Assembly (NCBI GenBank): GCA_900318105.1
Contig: ONJG01000044.1
Location: forward strand, 1-35,566
Length of the DNA stretch: 35,566 bases
DNA from: an uncultured Eubacteriales bacterium
GTDB lineage: Bacteria; Bacillota; Clostridia; Peptostreptococcales; Anaerovoracaceae
Direction: 5' to 3'
Of the stretch, positions 1 through 9,920 are shown one piece after another. Each line of letters starts with the position of its first letter. The first letter of the stretch is position 1. Under the pieces are notes generated by a model, which saw only the letters and a program-made list of their open reading frames with translations, did not search any database and was not told where the DNA came from. The position numbers and the translations under genes were made by a program.

Positions 1-2
1 AT

Positions 3-236
3 GATCTGCCGAAGACGGTGATCTCGCGCGAGTACAGCTCGGAGTGGAAGCCGGGCGATGAGCCGTATTATCCGGTGAATGATGAGAAGAATTCAGCGCT
101 GTATGCGCAGTACAAAGCGCTGGCGGATAAGGAAGAGAATGTAGTGTTTGGTGGGCGGCTTGGTGAATATAAGTACTATGATATGAATCAGGTGATAGCA
201 GCGGCACTGGATAAGGCGAAGGAGCTACTGAAGTAG
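3..236 (+). CDS. glf: UDP-galactopyranose mutase, C-terminal fragment
   Basis: This is the last 77 codons of a gene that begins before the window; reading frame 3 is open from base 3. The visible sequence has the typical Glf C-terminus: a TVISREYS segment, then EPYYPVND, then GRLGEYKYYDM, which form part of the FAD- and substrate-binding region in this family. Glf interconverts UDP-galactopyranose and UDP-galactofuranose in the cytoplasm, supplying Galf for surface glycans. An ATG at 18 lies inside the conserved domain and is not the start. A hairpin lies about 120 bases downstream. The assignment rests on recognised family motifs; the N-terminal FAD-binding half is outside the window. Confidence 0.85.
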   Translation, partial: DLPKTVISREYSSEWKPGDEPYYPVNDEKNSALYAQYKALADKEENVVFGGRLGEYKYYDMNQVIAAALDKAKELLK

Positions 237-353
237 AACTGGCGAGCAATAATATGAAAGACGTTGCCAGGTATGTTGATGAGTATAAGCTTGTGCATTA
301 TACCTCGCTAAAGATACTGATGATGGCCGAAGAACAGAATAGACTTATAAAGC

Positions 354-387
354 AAGAGACCCAGCATCTGCAGGGTCTCTTTGGTTT
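354..387. terminator. Hairpin between glf and hsp20, possible bidirectional terminator
   Basis: A 9-bp perfect inverted repeat, AAGAGACCC (354-362) with GGGTCTCTT (373-381), has a 10-base loop. It sits between the convergent 3' ends of glf and hsp20. The downstream tract on the plus strand (TGGTTTG) is only weakly T-rich, so termination efficiency is uncertain. Confidence 0.45.
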
Positions 388-448
388 GCGGACTGTGCCG
401 CTGATAATCTGTAAAGGTAAGGTAGAGTTATGAGAGTTTGCTTGCTTT

Positions 449-898
449 TTAGCCTTCAATTGCGATCGTTTTCTTCTCCGGCAGTTCAGGCTCCTTTTCC
501 TTAGGGAATACGAGCGAGAGAACTCCGTCCTCGTATCTGGCCTTGACATCGTTCTCGTCGATGCCTTCGCCAACGTAGAAGCTTCTCTGCATGGCGCCTG
601 AGTAACGCTCCTGACGGAGGAGTTTGCCGTTGTCGTCTTTCTGCTCTTCATTTACGGTCTTGGATGCGCCGACCACGAGGTAGCCGTTCTCGAGGGAGAG
701 GCTGATCTCGTCTTTCTTGTAGCCCGGCAGCTCGATATCGAGCTCGTAGTTGCCGTCCTTATCCCTTACGTCGGTCTTCATCAGGCCGCCTGCAGGTTTG
801 GCAAATGGCTTGTGTGCTGCACTTTCGATTCCTCTCATGTGAGGGAAGTCAAAGAAATCATCGAAGAAATCGTCGTTGAATAATTTTGGATAAAACAT
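449..898 (-). CDS. hsp20: Small heat-shock protein, Hsp20/alpha-crystallin family
   Basis: A 149-residue cytoplasmic holdase that would bind unfolding proteins without ATP and pass them to DnaK. The N-terminus is Phe/Asp-rich (FNDDFFDDFFDF), as in bacterial Hsp20s. The alpha-crystallin domain covers roughly residues 38-140 and contains the ELPGYKKDEI strand region and the conserved GVLSLVFPK near the end. The C-terminal IAIE is the I-x-I motif used for oligomer assembly. AAGGAGG lies 7 bases before the ATG. The gene is transcribed away from the beta-CASP RNase. Its promoter (979-1007) is overlapped by a perfect CIRCE operator, so it should be repressed by HrcA, which is encoded at the other end of this window. 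Confidence 0.93.
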   Translation of the reverse strand: MFYPKLFNDDFFDDFFDFPHMRGIESAAHKPFAKPAGGLMKTDVRDKDGNYELDIELPGYKKDEISLSLENGYLVVGASKTVNEEQKDDNGKLLRQERYSGAMQRSFYVGEGIDENDVKARYEDGVLSLVFPKEKEPELPEKKTIAIEG

Positions 899-978
899 AC
901 TGTGCCTCCTTATATGTAAATCATTTTTTATCTGTGATGTGCGGCCTGTATGTGTGCCGCCTTTCTCTTGACGACATC

Positions 979-1007
979 AATATAGCACTTTTGTTAGCAC
1001 TCGTCAA
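979..1007 (-). promoter_or_regulatory. SigA-type promoter of hsp20
   Basis: Reading the minus strand, TTGACG (1007-1002) and TATATT (984-979) are separated by exactly 17 bases. This is a near-consensus vegetative promoter. The -35 box lies inside the CIRCE element, so bound HrcA would block RNA polymerase. Confidence 0.8.
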
Positions 1008-1020
1008 TAGGGAGTGCTAA
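994..1020. promoter_or_regulatory. CIRCE operator (HrcA binding site) upstream of hsp20
   Basis: TTAGCACTC (994-1002), nine bases, then GAGTGCTAA (1012-1020): a perfect match to the CIRCE consensus. It overlaps the hsp20 -35 box. The rest of the 326-base gap from 899 to 1224 holds the hsp20 5' UTR, an extended -10 motif for the divergent gene and a short inverted repeat at 1162-1180 (GATGATTT, three bases, AAATCATC). I see nothing else there. Confidence 0.95.
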
Positions 1021-1128
1021 CATTTTTTAAAATATTTTCCTCCTGTTTATTTCCCGGGACATGCGACTGATGAGTGATTATGCCTTGTGTGTTTTTGGCG
1101 TGAAATATGCGGAATTATAAGTATATTG

Positions 1129-1137
1129 TGGTACAAT
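1129..1137 (+). promoter_or_regulatory. Extended -10 promoter candidate for the beta-CASP RNase gene
   Basis: TGG-TACAAT at 1129-1137 fits an extended -10 element (TGn then a -10 hexamer). There is no good -35 box at 17 bases, so the call is tentative. The predicted 5' UTR of about 80 bases would include the small inverted repeat at 1162-1180. Confidence 0.4.
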
Positions 1138-1224
1138 TACGTTAAATGGGTAATAATTGGGGATGATTTGCAAAATCATCATATGGACAGGCGGCAAATG
1201 CTGCAAATTATTGGAGGATAGTAT

Positions 1225-2853
1225 ATGAAATTGACTTTTATAGGCGCTGCTCACGAAGTAACAGGCTCATGCACCATGCTGGATATAAACGGAAAGCAGA
1301 TACTCATAGACTGCGGAATGGAGCAGGGAGTGGATCTGTTTGAGAACATCGAGATTCCGGTTGCACCGCCGGAGATAGACGCAGTCGTGGTGACGCATGC
1401 TCATATCGACCACAGCGGAAAGCTCCCTTTCCTGGTGGCCAACGGCTACAGCGGCCCTATCTATACAACAGAAGCTACATATAATCTCTGCGATATCATG
1501 CTCAAGGATTCGGCACACATCCAGGAGTTCGAGGCGCAGTGGAGAAACCGCAAGAACCAGAGGTCCGGCAAGGAAGAGTACGTGCCCCTCTATACAACAG
1601 AGGACGTCATGAACACTCTGCCGCTCTTTAAAACCGCAGGCTACGGAGAGGATGTGGAGATATTCGACGGAGTCACCATAAACTTTACCGACGCAGGCCA
1701 TCTGCTCGGTTCTTCCAATATTCTCTTTAAACTTAACGAGGACGGGGTGGAAAAGACGCTTCTCTTTTCGGGAGACCTCGGCAATATCGACAAGCCGCTC
1801 ATACGCTCGCCTCAGGATCCGCCGCATGCGGACTATGTGGTATGCGAATCTACATACGGAGACAGAACTCATTCCGAAAAGCCTGACTACAAAGGTCAGC
1901 TGACTCAGGTTATCCAGAGAACCCTGGACAGAGGAGGCAATCTCGTGATTCCGGCCTTTGCCGTCGGAAGGACACAGGAGCTTCTCTACTACATCAGGAT
2001 AATAAAGGAAGAGAATCTCATAAAGAACCACGCGAACTTCCCTGTTGTGGTGGACAGCCCGCTGGCGGTAGAAGCTACCAATATATACAGCAGCGAACTG
2101 CATGAATATTATGACGAGGAAGCGCTTGAACTTCTGAACTCCGGAGTCAATCCGGTCACGTTCCCGAATCTTAAGGTATCGGTGTCGAGCTACGAATCAA
2201 AAGCTATTAACGAGGATACAACGCCAAAAGTCATCATCTCAGCATCCGGAATGTGTGAGGCCGGCAGGATAAGACATCACCTGAAGCACAATCTCTGGAG
2301 GCCCGAGTGCACTGTTCTCTTCGTGGGATATCAGAGCCCGGGCACTGTGGGAGGAAAACTCCTGGAAGGAGCCGAAGCCGTCAAACTGTTCGGCGAGGAG
2401 ATACAGGTTAAGGCCGAGATAGCAAAGGTGGATTCGTTCAGCAGCCATGCAGATGAACCGCACCTGCTCGAATGGGTTAAAAAGACAGATCCCGGCGTGA
2501 GAGTGTTTATCAACCACGGCGATGACAAGGTCACGGAGCATTTTGCGGAGGAGGTCTCTGCAGCCACGGGAAAACCCGCAGTTGCCCCGTACAGCGGAGA
2601 GGAATGGGATCTCGCTACGGATGAGCTGATCAGAAAGGCCGAGATCAGACCTGTCGTCAAGAAGCAGGCTCAGGCATCGGGCGGTGGTGACGATCACAGA
2701 GCAGCAGCAAATGCATCTCCTGAGTTCAGGAATCTCAAGAACAGCGCCGATGAGCTGATGAAGCTGGTCAACGGAAGCAGAGAGGGAGCCAACAAGGATC
2801 TCAGGAAAATGCAGAAGGATATAGAAGAGCTCCTCAAGAAATATCAGTACTGA
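1225..2853 (+). CDS. Beta-CASP metallo-beta-lactamase-fold RNase (YSH1/CPSF-like)
   Basis: A 542-residue putative cytoplasmic RNA nuclease of the MBL/beta-CASP superfamily. The MBL zinc motif HAHIDH is at residues 58-63, with further metal ligands in AGH (157-159) and SGDLGN (from 182). The beta-CASP part shows the CESTYGDR motif (from 208), the IPAFAVGRTQELL helix (from 242), the SASGMCEAGRIRHHLKHNL segment (339-357), SSHAD (406-410) and INHGD (429-433). A charged helical tail follows residue 475 and ends in a likely coiled coil. GGAGG sits about 9 bases before the ATG. Members of this family act as endo- or exoribonucleases, but the substrate cannot be told from sequence. It is followed 26 bases later by murI. 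Confidence 0.88.
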   Translation: MKLTFIGAAHEVTGSCTMLDINGKQILIDCGMEQGVDLFENIEIPVAPPEIDAVVVTHAHIDHSGKLPFLVANGYSGPIYTTEATYNLCDIMLKDSAHIQEFEAQWRNRKNQRSGKEEYVPLYTTEDVMNTLPLFKTAGYGEDVEIFDGVTINFTDAGHLLGSSNILFKLNEDGVEKTLLFSGDLGNIDKPLIRSPQDPPHADYVVCESTYGDRTHSEKPDYKGQLTQVIQRTLDRGGNLVIPAFAVGRTQELLYYIRIIKEENLIKNHANFPVVVDSPLAVEATNIYSSELHEYYDEEALELLNSGVNPVTFPNLKVSVSSYESKAINEDTTPKVIISASGMCEAGRIRHHLKHNLWRPECTVLFVGYQSPGTVGGKLLEGAEAVKLFGEEIQVKAEIAKVDSFSSHADEPHLLEWVKKTDPGVRVFINHGDDKVTEHFAEEVSAATGKPAVAPYSGEEWDLATDELIRKAEIRPVVKKQAQASGGGDDHRAAANASPEFRNLKNSADELMKLVNGSREGANKDLRKMQKDIEELLKKYQY

Positions 2854-2879
2854 TACGAGGCAGCTCAGGAGGATGATAA

Positions 2880-3680
2880 ATGGACAACAGACCGATAGGG
2901 ATACTGGACTCCGGTCTCGGAGGCCTCACATCGGTATGGGAGCTTCATAAGAAGCTCCCCGAAGAAAGGGTGATTTACTACGGCGACACAGCACGTACGC
3001 CATATGGGTCGAAGTCGCCGGATACCATAGTAAAATTTGCGAATCAGCTGGTGGACAGGCTTATAGCCTGCAACACCAAGATGATAATAATAGCATGCAA
3101 TACAATAACGGCGTGGGCGCTTGACGACTTAAGGAAAAAGCATCCGGCTGTGCCGATTATCGGCGTTATCGGCCCGACGGTCAGAAAGGTTGTGTCCGAC
3201 GGAGTGGACAGGGTCGGCGTAATAGCCACCAAGGGCACCATCGGAAGCGACATGTACGGCAAGAGCCTCAGAGAGCTCAAACCGGACATCATGGTATCGA
3301 GCATGGCCTGTCCGGCCATAGTGCCTCTTATCGAGGAGGGCCTTACGGACACTGACATAATGGAGCTCACCATCAGGCATTATATGGATGAGTTCGTAAA
3401 TGAGGGCGACTTCGATGACCTGATCCTGGGATGCACCCACTATCCGCTGGTATCCGGTCAGCTAAAAAAACTCTATCCGAAGCTGAGGCTGTACAGTTCG
3501 TCTGCCGAGGTAGTGGACCAGGCCAGGGAGATAATGCAGGACAAGGATATGCTGGCCGCAGGCTCGGAATTCACGGACAGATATTATGCCAGCGATTTGT
3601 CTGAAAACTTCATAAATATGACGGACAGATTGTTTGAAGGAACAGATTTCAAAATACATCTGTTAAAGCTTGAAGAATAG
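2880..3680 (+). CDS. murI: Glutamate racemase
   Basis: A 266-residue enzyme that makes D-glutamate from L-glutamate for peptidoglycan, in the cytoplasm and without cofactor. The family motifs are in place: GILDSGLGGLTSV near the N-terminus, YYGDTARTPYG, the first catalytic cysteine in ACNTITA and the second in LGCTHYPL. The first cysteine motif has TIT where TAS/SAT is common, which still fits the family. An AGGAGG-type ribosome binding site precedes the ATG. It lies 26 bases after the RNase gene and is probably co-transcribed with it. A promoter-like sequence overlaps its last codons and would serve the next gene. Confidence 0.95.
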   Translation: MDNRPIGILDSGLGGLTSVWELHKKLPEERVIYYGDTARTPYGSKSPDTIVKFANQLVDRLIACNTKMIIIACNTITAWALDDLRKKHPAVPIIGVIGPTVRKVVSDGVDRVGVIATKGTIGSDMYGKSLRELKPDIMVSSMACPAIVPLIEEGLTDTDIMELTIRHYMDEFVNEGDFDDLILGCTHYPLVSGQLKKLYPKLRLYSSSAEVVDQAREIMQDKDMLAAGSEFTDRYYASDLSENFINMTDRLFEGTDFKIHLLKLEE

Positions 3681-3698
3681 CAGCTTTTCTAGTAAAAT
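3670..3698 (+). promoter_or_regulatory. Promoter candidate at the end of murI
   Basis: TTGAAG (3670-3675) and TAAAAT (3693-3698) are separated by 17 bases. This would drive the CYTH gene and possibly the following tig-clpPX-lon run. The -35 box lies within the final codons of murI. Confidence 0.5.
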
Positions 3699-3751
3699 CT
3701 ATGGGCTGCGCATTTGATTGTTTCGAAAAAATGCGCCATGAGGGAGTGAAA

Positions 3752-4363
3752 ATGGAAACAGAATTCAAATTCAGGCTGAAAGACACGTCGGTATTTGACC
3801 GCATCGTTGAAAGTGCTGAAATAAACAGCATGGGAATCGACAAAGTCGAGACCATAGAGATGAATGCAACATACTTTGATACCGCGGATTACGATCTCCA
3901 CAACAAAGGAATTGCATTCCGTACACGAATGGAAGATGACAGGTGCACCGCAACCATAAAGTGGGATGTCGATGTAAGCGACGGGCTGCACAAAAGAGAA
4001 GAGTTCAACCTGGTAGTCAGCGACGAGAGACTCGCCGATAAACCGAGCATTGAGCTTTTCGTGTCCAGCGATGCATATGATGTGCTGAAGGAAGCCGCAG
4101 GAGACAAAGAACTCCTCAAGACCATCAGCATGGATTATCAGCGCAGGCAGTTTAAGGTCGACACAGGCAAATCCATCAGCTGTATTTCCGTGGACGAAGG
4201 AAATATCCATCACAGGGACGGGCACAATGTGCCTATCTGCGAGCTTGAGATTGAATGGTATTACGGAGACGAAGACGATTTCATCTCACTCGCATCAATG
4301 ATCAAAGACAAATATGAACTCGAGGCGGAGGACATGTCCAAGCTGCAGAGAGCATTTGTATAG
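3752..4363 (+). CDS. CYTH-domain (triphosphate tunnel) protein
   Basis: A 203-residue protein starting METEFKFRLKD, which contains the ExExK signature (Glu2, Glu4, Lys6) of CYTH / triphosphate tunnel metalloenzymes. The family includes class IV adenylate cyclases, thiamine triphosphatases and inorganic triphosphatases. Alternating charged strands such as FRTRMEDDR and CELEIEWY fit the eight-stranded tunnel. The frame is open back to 3701, but the ATG at 3752 is preferred: it has GGGAG five bases upstream and puts the ExExK motif at the N-terminus, as usual. The exact substrate (ATP, thiamine triphosphate or polyphosphate) is not predictable here. It sits between murI and tig. Confidence 0.8.
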   Translation: METEFKFRLKDTSVFDRIVESAEINSMGIDKVETIEMNATYFDTADYDLHNKGIAFRTRMEDDRCTATIKWDVDVSDGLHKREEFNLVVSDERLADKPSIELFVSSDAYDVLKEAAGDKELLKTISMDYQRRQFKVDTGKSISCISVDEGNIHHRDGHNVPICELEIEWYYGDEDDFISLASMIKDKYELEAEDMSKLQRAFV

Positions 4364-4393
4364 TAAAGCTAAAATATCGGAGGATAAACACAA

Positions 4394-5719
4394 ATGAAGG
4401 CAAAACAGGTTTCAAAGGAAAACGGAGTAGTAAAGTTCGAGATTGAATTCTCGCAGGACGAATTCGCAGAAGCGCTCAACAAGGCGTATCTTGCAAACAG
4501 GGAAAAATTCTCAATCGACGGTTTCCGCAAGGGAAAAGCACCACGCAAGATAATCGAGAGCCACTATGGCCACGACATCTTCTGGGATGAGGCTCTTAAC
4601 GGACTGCTTGAGAGAGGATACTTCGATGCAATCAAAGAGATGGGTATCGATGTAATCTCCCAGCCTTCGATTGATTCTCCGGATGTAAAGAAGGATGAGC
4701 CTGTGGTAATCACCGGCAGCGTTCAGGTCTTCCCTGAAATCGACGTAAAGAAATATAAGGGACTCGAAGTCGAAAAGATGGAGACCAAGATCGGCGCCAA
4801 GGAAGTTAACGCAGAGCTCGAGAGAGTTCAGAAATCCCAGGCCAGAATGGAGACTGTTGAGAACAGAAAGTCCAAAAAGGGTGACACTCTGGTATTTGAC
4901 TTCGAAGGAAGCGTTGACGGAGAGGTATTCGAAGGCGGCACCGCGGAGAATTACGAGCTCAAGCTCGGATCCGGACAGTTCATACCGGGATTTGAAGAGC
5001 AGCTTGAAGGCTTTGCGGGCGGAGATGACGTGGAAGTAAAGGTCAAATTCCCCGAGGAATATCATGCAGAAGAGCTCGCCGGAAAGGACGCCGTGTTCAA
5101 GTGCAAGATTCATGAGATCAAGGAAGAGATACTCCCTGAGCTCAATGATGAGCTTGCAAGCGACGTAAGCGAATTCGAGACACTCGACGAGTACAAAAAG
5201 GATATTAAGAAGAGACTCCAGAAACAGGCAAAGGACACTGACGAATCCACAATGAAGGACAGGGCTCTCGAGCAGCTCTACAACAGCAACGAGGTTGAGG
5301 CACCGGAAGTCATGGTTCAGAACGAGCTCGAAAACATGCTCTACGATATGAATCAGAGCCTCCAGGCACAGGGCATCGGACTCCAGCAGTACCTCGAGTG
5401 GATGGGCCAGTCTGCAGAGGATCTCATGAACCAGTCGAGACCTGAGGCAGAGAAGAGAATCAAAACAAGGATTCTCCTCAAGAACATCATCAGAAAAGAA
5501 GGCTTCACCGTAGAGGATTCCGAGGTGGAAGAGCTCATGAAGGAATTCGGAGCACAGTACGGAATGGACGTGGATCAGGTAAGACAGATGTCCGGCCCGG
5601 ATACCGAAAGCTACTTCAAGGAAGATGCACTGACAAAGAAAGCAATAGACTTCATCTTTGAGAATGCAAAGCTCAAGGAAGCCAAAGCTGAAAAGAAGAG
5701 CAAGAAAGAAGACAAATAA
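4394..5719 (+). CDS. tig: Trigger factor, ribosome-associated chaperone and prolyl isomerase
   Basis: A 441-residue chaperone that binds nascent chains at the ribosome exit tunnel. The ribosome-docking motif GFRKGKAP is at residues 43-50. The FKBP-type PPIase domain covers about 150-245, with the segment [10 protein letters not shown] and the [14 protein letters not shown] region. A long helical substrate-binding C-terminal domain follows and ends in a Lys/Glu-rich tail. CGGAGG lies 9 bases before the ATG. The TAA stop shares its last A with the ATG of clpP, so the two genes are translationally coupled. Length is close to the usual 430 residues. Confidence 0.97.
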   Translation: MKAKQVSKENGVVKFEIEFSQDEFAEALNKAYLANREKFSIDGFRKGKAPRKIIESHYGHDIFWDEALNGLLERGYFDAIKEMGIDVISQPSIDSPDVKKDEPVVITGSVQVFPEIDVKKYKGLEVEKMETKIGAKEVNAELERVQKSQARMETVENRKSKKGDTLVFDFEGSVDGEVFEGGTAENYELKLGSGQFIPGFEEQLEGFAGGDDVEVKVKFPEEYHAEELAGKDAVFKCKIHEIKEEILPELNDELASDVSEFETLDEYKKDIKKRLQKQAKDTDESTMKDRALEQLYNSNEVEAPEVMVQNELENMLYDMNQSLQAQGIGLQQYLEWMGQSAEDLMNQSRPEAEKRIKTRILLKNIIRKEGFTVEDSEVEELMKEFGAQYGMDVDQVRQMSGPDTESYFKEDALTKKAIDFIFENAKLKEAKAEKKSKKEDK

Positions 5720-6300
5720 TGAATTACGTACCTTATGTAGTAGAGCAGACAGGACAGGGCGAACGCACCTATGACATATACTCCAGGCTGCTCAAGGACA
5801 GGATCATATTCATAGACGAGGAGATAAATGAGCATACGGCCAGTGTGGTCGTGGCTCAGCTCCTCTTTCTTGAGGCGCAGGATCCGGAAAAGGATATAAA
5901 CATCTATATCAATTCTCCGGGAGGCATGGTGACTGCGGGGCTTGCCATCTACGACACGATGCAGCTGGTAAAGCCCGATGTCAGCACAATTTGCGTGGGA
6001 CTTGCAGCCAGCATGGGAGCATTCCTCCTCGCTGCAGGAGCAAAAGGCAAACGCTATGCTCTCCCCAACGCGGAGGTTATGATACACCAGCCACTCGGCG
6101 GAGTTCAGGGGCAGGCATCCGACATCAAGATCAATGCCGATCACATGATGCGCGTCAAGGAGAGGCTCAATATAATCCTCGCCGAAAATACCGGACAGAA
6201 CCTCAAGACCATCGAAAAGGATACTGACAGGGACAACTACATGACAGCCGAAGAAGCTGCCGGATACGGTCTCGTGGATAAGGTCATAGATAAGCACTAA
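5719..6300 (+). CDS. clpP: ATP-dependent Clp protease proteolytic subunit
   Basis: A 193-residue serine protease subunit that forms the 14-mer degradation chamber. The catalytic triad is visible: Ser98 in GLAASMGA, His123 in MIHQPLGG and Asp172 in DTDRDNY. The N-terminus [20 protein letters not shown] is typical of mature ClpP with almost no propeptide. The start overlaps the tig stop by one base, and clpX follows after 12 bases with its own GGAG site. It should assemble with the ClpX encoded next. Confidence 0.98.
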   Translation: MNYVPYVVEQTGQGERTYDIYSRLLKDRIIFIDEEINEHTASVVVAQLLFLEAQDPEKDINIYINSPGGMVTAGLAIYDTMQLVKPDVSTICVGLAASMGAFLLAAGAKGKRYALPNAEVMIHQPLGGVQGQASDIKINADHMMRVKERLNIILAENTGQNLKTIEKDTDRDNYMTAEEAAGYGLVDKVIDKH

Positions 6301-6312
6301 GGAGACGACAAT

Positions 6313-7590
6313 ATGTCAGAAAACAGCGAACTCAGATGTTCATTTTGCGGTAAAACAAGCTCTCAGGTCCGAAGGATTATAGTCGGGCCTGATATTTACA
6401 TATGCAATGAGTGCGTGGATCTCTGCAAATCGATAATCGACGAAGAGAACATGCCGGCCACCAGAACGAGCTCGGACAGACTGCCCAAGCCCGAGGAGAT
6501 CAAAGCCGAACTCGACCGCTATGTAATAGAGCAGGATCCCGCAAAGAAAAGCCTGGCAGTGGCAGTATATAACCACTACAAGAGGATAAAGCACCTCGAA
6601 AAGAGTGTCGCATCCAAGGCCAGGGAGGTTGAGCTTTCAAAGAGCAATATACTGATGCTCGGACCTACGGGATCGGGCAAGACACTGCTCGCTCAGACGC
6701 TGGCCAGGATACTTGATGTGCCGTTTGCCATAGTCGATGCAACCTCGCTTACCGAGGCAGGCTACGTCGGAGAGGACGTCGAGAACATCCTGCTGAGGCT
6801 TTACCAGGCGGCGGACGGAGACCTAGAGCGCGCGCAAAAGGGCATCATCTACGTGGATGAGATAGATAAGATCGCAAGAAAATCCGAAAACACATCCATA
6901 ACAAGGGACGTAAGCGGAGAGGGCGTTCAGCAGGCACTCCTCAAGATAATCGAGGGAACGGTAGCCAATGTGCCGCCTCAGGGAGGCAGGAAACATCCGA
7001 ACCAGGAGTTCATACAGTTTGATACCAAGGACGTGCTCTTTATCTGCGGAGGAGCTTTCACGGGACTCGATAAGATCATCAAGGTCAGGCTCGGAAGCAA
7101 GGTCATAGGATTTAACCAGGATGAAAAGAAGCTCGACTTTGAGAACGAGGACGTGCTGCTCCATGCACAGCCTGAGGACCTCCTGAGATTCGGTCTCATA
7201 CCTGAGCTCATAGGAAGGCTGCCGGTAACGGTGGCTCTGTCAGAGCTCTCGGAGGATGCTCTGGTCAGGATTATCAAGGAGCCAAAAAACTCAATCATAA
7301 AGCAATACGAAACCCTGTTTGAGATGGACGACGTGGAGCTCGTGATCGAGGAGGACGCCATCCGCGCCGTGGCAGACAAGGCGCTGCAGATGAACACGGG
7401 AGCCAGAGGACTCAGGGGCATCTTTGAGGGAATGATGACGGAGATAATGTATGAGATACCGTCAAGACCGGATGTTGAGAAGTGCATAATCACAAAGGAC
7501 GTGGTGGACGGCACCAAGTCGCCCATACTCGTACTCAGGGACAAGTCCGCAAAAAAGACGGATAAGGAAAAGATTGAAAAGGGAGCATAA
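6313..7590 (+). CDS. clpX: ClpX ATPase, unfoldase subunit of ClpXP
   Basis: A 425-residue AAA+ unfoldase that feeds tagged substrates into ClpP. The N-terminal zinc-binding domain has Cys9, Cys12, Cys31 and Cys34. Walker A is GPTGSGKT (117-124) and Walker B is IIYVDEID (178-185). The IGF loop that docks into ClpP is at 265-267 (KVIGFNQ). The stop codon is immediately followed by the ATG of lon with no gap, so clpP, clpX and lon are probably one translation-coupled operon. Confidence 0.98.
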   Translation: MSENSELRCSFCGKTSSQVRRIIVGPDIYICNECVDLCKSIIDEENMPATRTSSDRLPKPEEIKAELDRYVIEQDPAKKSLAVAVYNHYKRIKHLEKSVASKAREVELSKSNILMLGPTGSGKTLLAQTLARILDVPFAIVDATSLTEAGYVGEDVENILLRLYQAADGDLERAQKGIIYVDEIDKIARKSENTSITRDVSGEGVQQALLKIIEGTVANVPPQGGRKHPNQEFIQFDTKDVLFICGGAFTGLDKIIKVRLGSKVIGFNQDEKKLDFENEDVLLHAQPEDLLRFGLIPELIGRLPVTVALSELSEDALVRIIKEPKNSIIKQYETLFEMDDVELVIEEDAIRAVADKALQMNTGARGLRGIFEGMMTEIMYEIPSRPDVEKCIITKDVVDGTKSPILVLRDKSAKKTDKEKIEKGA

Positions 7591-9918
7591 ATGGCAGATA
7601 CATCTATCATCAACGGAATACCGTATATCCCTCTCAGGGGACAGTCTTTCTTTCCGGGGACAATAGTCGGATTCGATATAGGCAGGGACAAATCCTTAGC
7701 CGCGGTCGACTTCGCCATGAACGGGGACAAATACATCGTCGTATCGGCCCAGAGGGACCCCGGCGTCAACGACCCGACAGAAGAAGACTGCTATATGACC
7801 GGAACGCTCATCAGAGTCAAGCAGGTCGTAAAGAAGAATGATGAATACGTACGCATACTCGTCGTAGTGGAGCAGAGGGTCAGAATTTCGAGCATTTTCG
7901 ACAGCGAGGACGGCTCGATGCTGCTCTGCTCTTATTCGCTTGCCGAGGATTATGATGACGACGAAGAAGACATCAACATGCAGGCAAACATAAGGGTTCT
8001 CAAGCAGCTCTTTGTGAAGTATCTCGACCTCAGCGGCCAGGGAGAATCCGCAGGATGGACCCTGATAGAGGGAATCGACGATGCATCCCTGCTCTGCAGC
8101 CTTATTGCAAACGAAGTGGATGTTTCTTTTGATGTCAAGCAGACGCTTCTTGAGATTGACTCGGTCAAGCTCAGGGTCGGACATCTCATCGACATCATCG
8201 GAAAAGAAAACAGCATACTCGCAATAGCCAAGAGAATCAACAACAGAGTTGTAAAGAATATGAACCGGGGCCAGAGAGAATACTATCTCAGAGAGCAGCT
8301 CCAGGTCATAAAGGAGGAGCTCGGAGAGGAAGAGGATGCCGATGACGAAATCCGTCAGTGGAGAGAAAAGCTAGATGAGCTCAAACTCGAGGAAAAGACG
8401 GACACAAAGGTCAGGAAGGAGATCGACAAATTCTCCAAGATGAGCCCGATGAGCCCGGACGCAAACGTATCCAGGACATATATCGAGACCATACTGGAGC
8501 TCCCCTGGCACAAGGCAAACAAGATAAACAGAAATCTCCGCAAGGCCGAAAAGGTGCTGAACAAAGACCACTACGGCCTCGAAAAGGTCAAGGAAAGGAT
8601 ACTTGAGAATCTCGCGGTTCAGCAGCTTACAAAGAACAACAAGGGACCCATCATCTGCCTTGTGGGACCTCCGGGAGTCGGCAAGACTTCAATTGCAAAG
8701 TCAATAGCCAGGGCTACCAACAGGGAGTTTGTAAGGATGTCTCTCGGCGGAGTCAGGGATGAGGCCGAGATAAGAGGACACAGAAGGACATATGTCGGAG
8801 CTATTCCGGGAAGGGTCATCAACAGCATCATCGAGGCCGATTCGAACAATCCGCTCTTCCTCTTTGATGAAGTGGATAAGATCGGAAGCGATTTCAGGGG
8901 AGACCCCGCGTCCGCACTTCTTGAGGTGCTTGATCCAGAGCAAAACAATACCTTTACCGACCACTACCTCGAGATTCCGTTCGATCTCTCGGATGTGATG
9001 TTCATAACGACGGCCAACACGACGGCTACGATACCTGCACCGCTTCTCGACAGGATGGAGGTAATCGAGCTTACGAGCTATACGGAAGAGGAAAAGGTTC
9101 ACATAGCGATGAACTACCTCGTTCCCAAAAAGATGAAGGAAAACGGACTTAAAAAGAGCCAGTTCTCCATCACATCATCCGCCGTCAGGGATATCATTGA
9201 GTATTACACGCGCGAGGCCGGAGTCAGAAATCTCGAAAGAGAAATCGGAAATGCCTGCCGCAAGGCTGCAAAGAATATAGTAAGCAGAAAGAACGCAGTC
9301 AACAATGTAACGCCGAGGAACCTTAAAAAATACCTCGGAAAGAAGATATACATAGACGACATAGGCTCGCTTGAGCCGGAAGTCGGTGTCACAACCGGCA
9401 TGGCGTGGACATCCGTAGGCGGCGTGACGCTTACCATCGAGACTGTCAGGATGCCGGGAACGGGCAAACTCGTACTGACCGGTCAGATGGGCGATGTAAT
9501 GAGAGAGTCCGCAACCACTGCGCTCGGATACATCAAATCGATTTCCCCTAAGTATAAGATAGGAAAGGATGTATTCAAGGACTACGATATACAGATTCAT
9601 ATTCCGGAGGGCGCAACGCCCAAGGACGGACCGTCTGCCGGAATCACCATGTGCAGCGCACTGTTCTCACTTCTGACAGACAGAAAGGCGGACAAGACGG
9701 TTGCCATGACGGGTGAGATCACGCTCAGGGGCAAAGTCCTCAGAATAGGCGGCCTTAAGGAAAAGGTCCTGGCAGCCTACAGGCAGGGAATCAGAAAGGT
9801 CATCATTCCTAAGGAGAATGTTCCTGACCTCGAGGACATCCCGGCTTCTGTCAGAAAGAACATGGAGTTCACTCCTGTGGAGGACTTCGAGGAAGTAATT
9901 CCGCTGGTAATTAAGTAG
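7591..9918 (+). CDS. lon: Lon ATP-dependent serine protease
   Basis: A 775-residue homo-oligomeric protease that removes misfolded and some regulatory proteins. The LAN substrate-binding domain covers about residues 10-200, followed by a coiled coil ([16 protein letters not shown] from 225). Walker A is GPPGVGKT (359-366) and Walker B is FLFDEVDK (423-430). The Ser-Lys protease dyad is Ser682 in PKDGPSAG and Lys725 in GLKEKVLAA. It starts right after the clpX stop. engB follows two bases after its stop, as is common in Firmicutes. Confidence 0.97.
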   Translation: MADTSIINGIPYIPLRGQSFFPGTIVGFDIGRDKSLAAVDFAMNGDKYIVVSAQRDPGVNDPTEEDCYMTGTLIRVKQVVKKNDEYVRILVVVEQRVRISSIFDSEDGSMLLCSYSLAEDYDDDEEDINMQANIRVLKQLFVKYLDLSGQGESAGWTLIEGIDDASLLCSLIANEVDVSFDVKQTLLEIDSVKLRVGHLIDIIGKENSILAIAKRINNRVVKNMNRGQREYYLREQLQVIKEELGEEEDADDEIRQWREKLDELKLEEKTDTKVRKEIDKFSKMSPMSPDANVSRTYIETILELPWHKANKINRNLRKAEKVLNKDHYGLEKVKERILENLAVQQLTKNNKGPIICLVGPPGVGKTSIAKSIARATNREFVRMSLGGVRDEAEIRGHRRTYVGAIPGRVINSIIEADSNNPLFLFDEVDKIGSDFRGDPASALLEVLDPEQNNTFTDHYLEIPFDLSDVMFITTANTTATIPAPLLDRMEVIELTSYTEEEKVHIAMNYLVPKKMKENGLKKSQFSITSSAVRDIIEYYTREAGVRNLEREIGNACRKAAKNIVSRKNAVNNVTPRNLKKYLGKKIYIDDIGSLEPEVGVTTGMAWTSVGGVTLTIETVRMPGTGKLVLTGQMGDVMRESATTALGYIKSISPKYKIGKDVFKDYDIQIHIPEGATPKDGPSAGITMCSALFSLLTDRKADKTVAMTGEITLRGKVLRIGGLKEKVLAAYRQGIRKVIIPKENVPDLEDIPASVRKNMEFTPVEDFEEVIPLVIK

Positions 9919-9920
9919 TT

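Noticed and set aside
254..433. 59-codon open frame between glf and hsp20
   Set aside because: No ribosome binding site and no recognised family; it runs through the hairpin at 354-381. It could be a gene remnant, but there is too little support.
1267..2103. 278-codon open frame on the minus strand
   Set aside because: It is antisense to the beta-CASP RNase gene, which has all its family motifs; no protein family is recognisable in the antisense frame.
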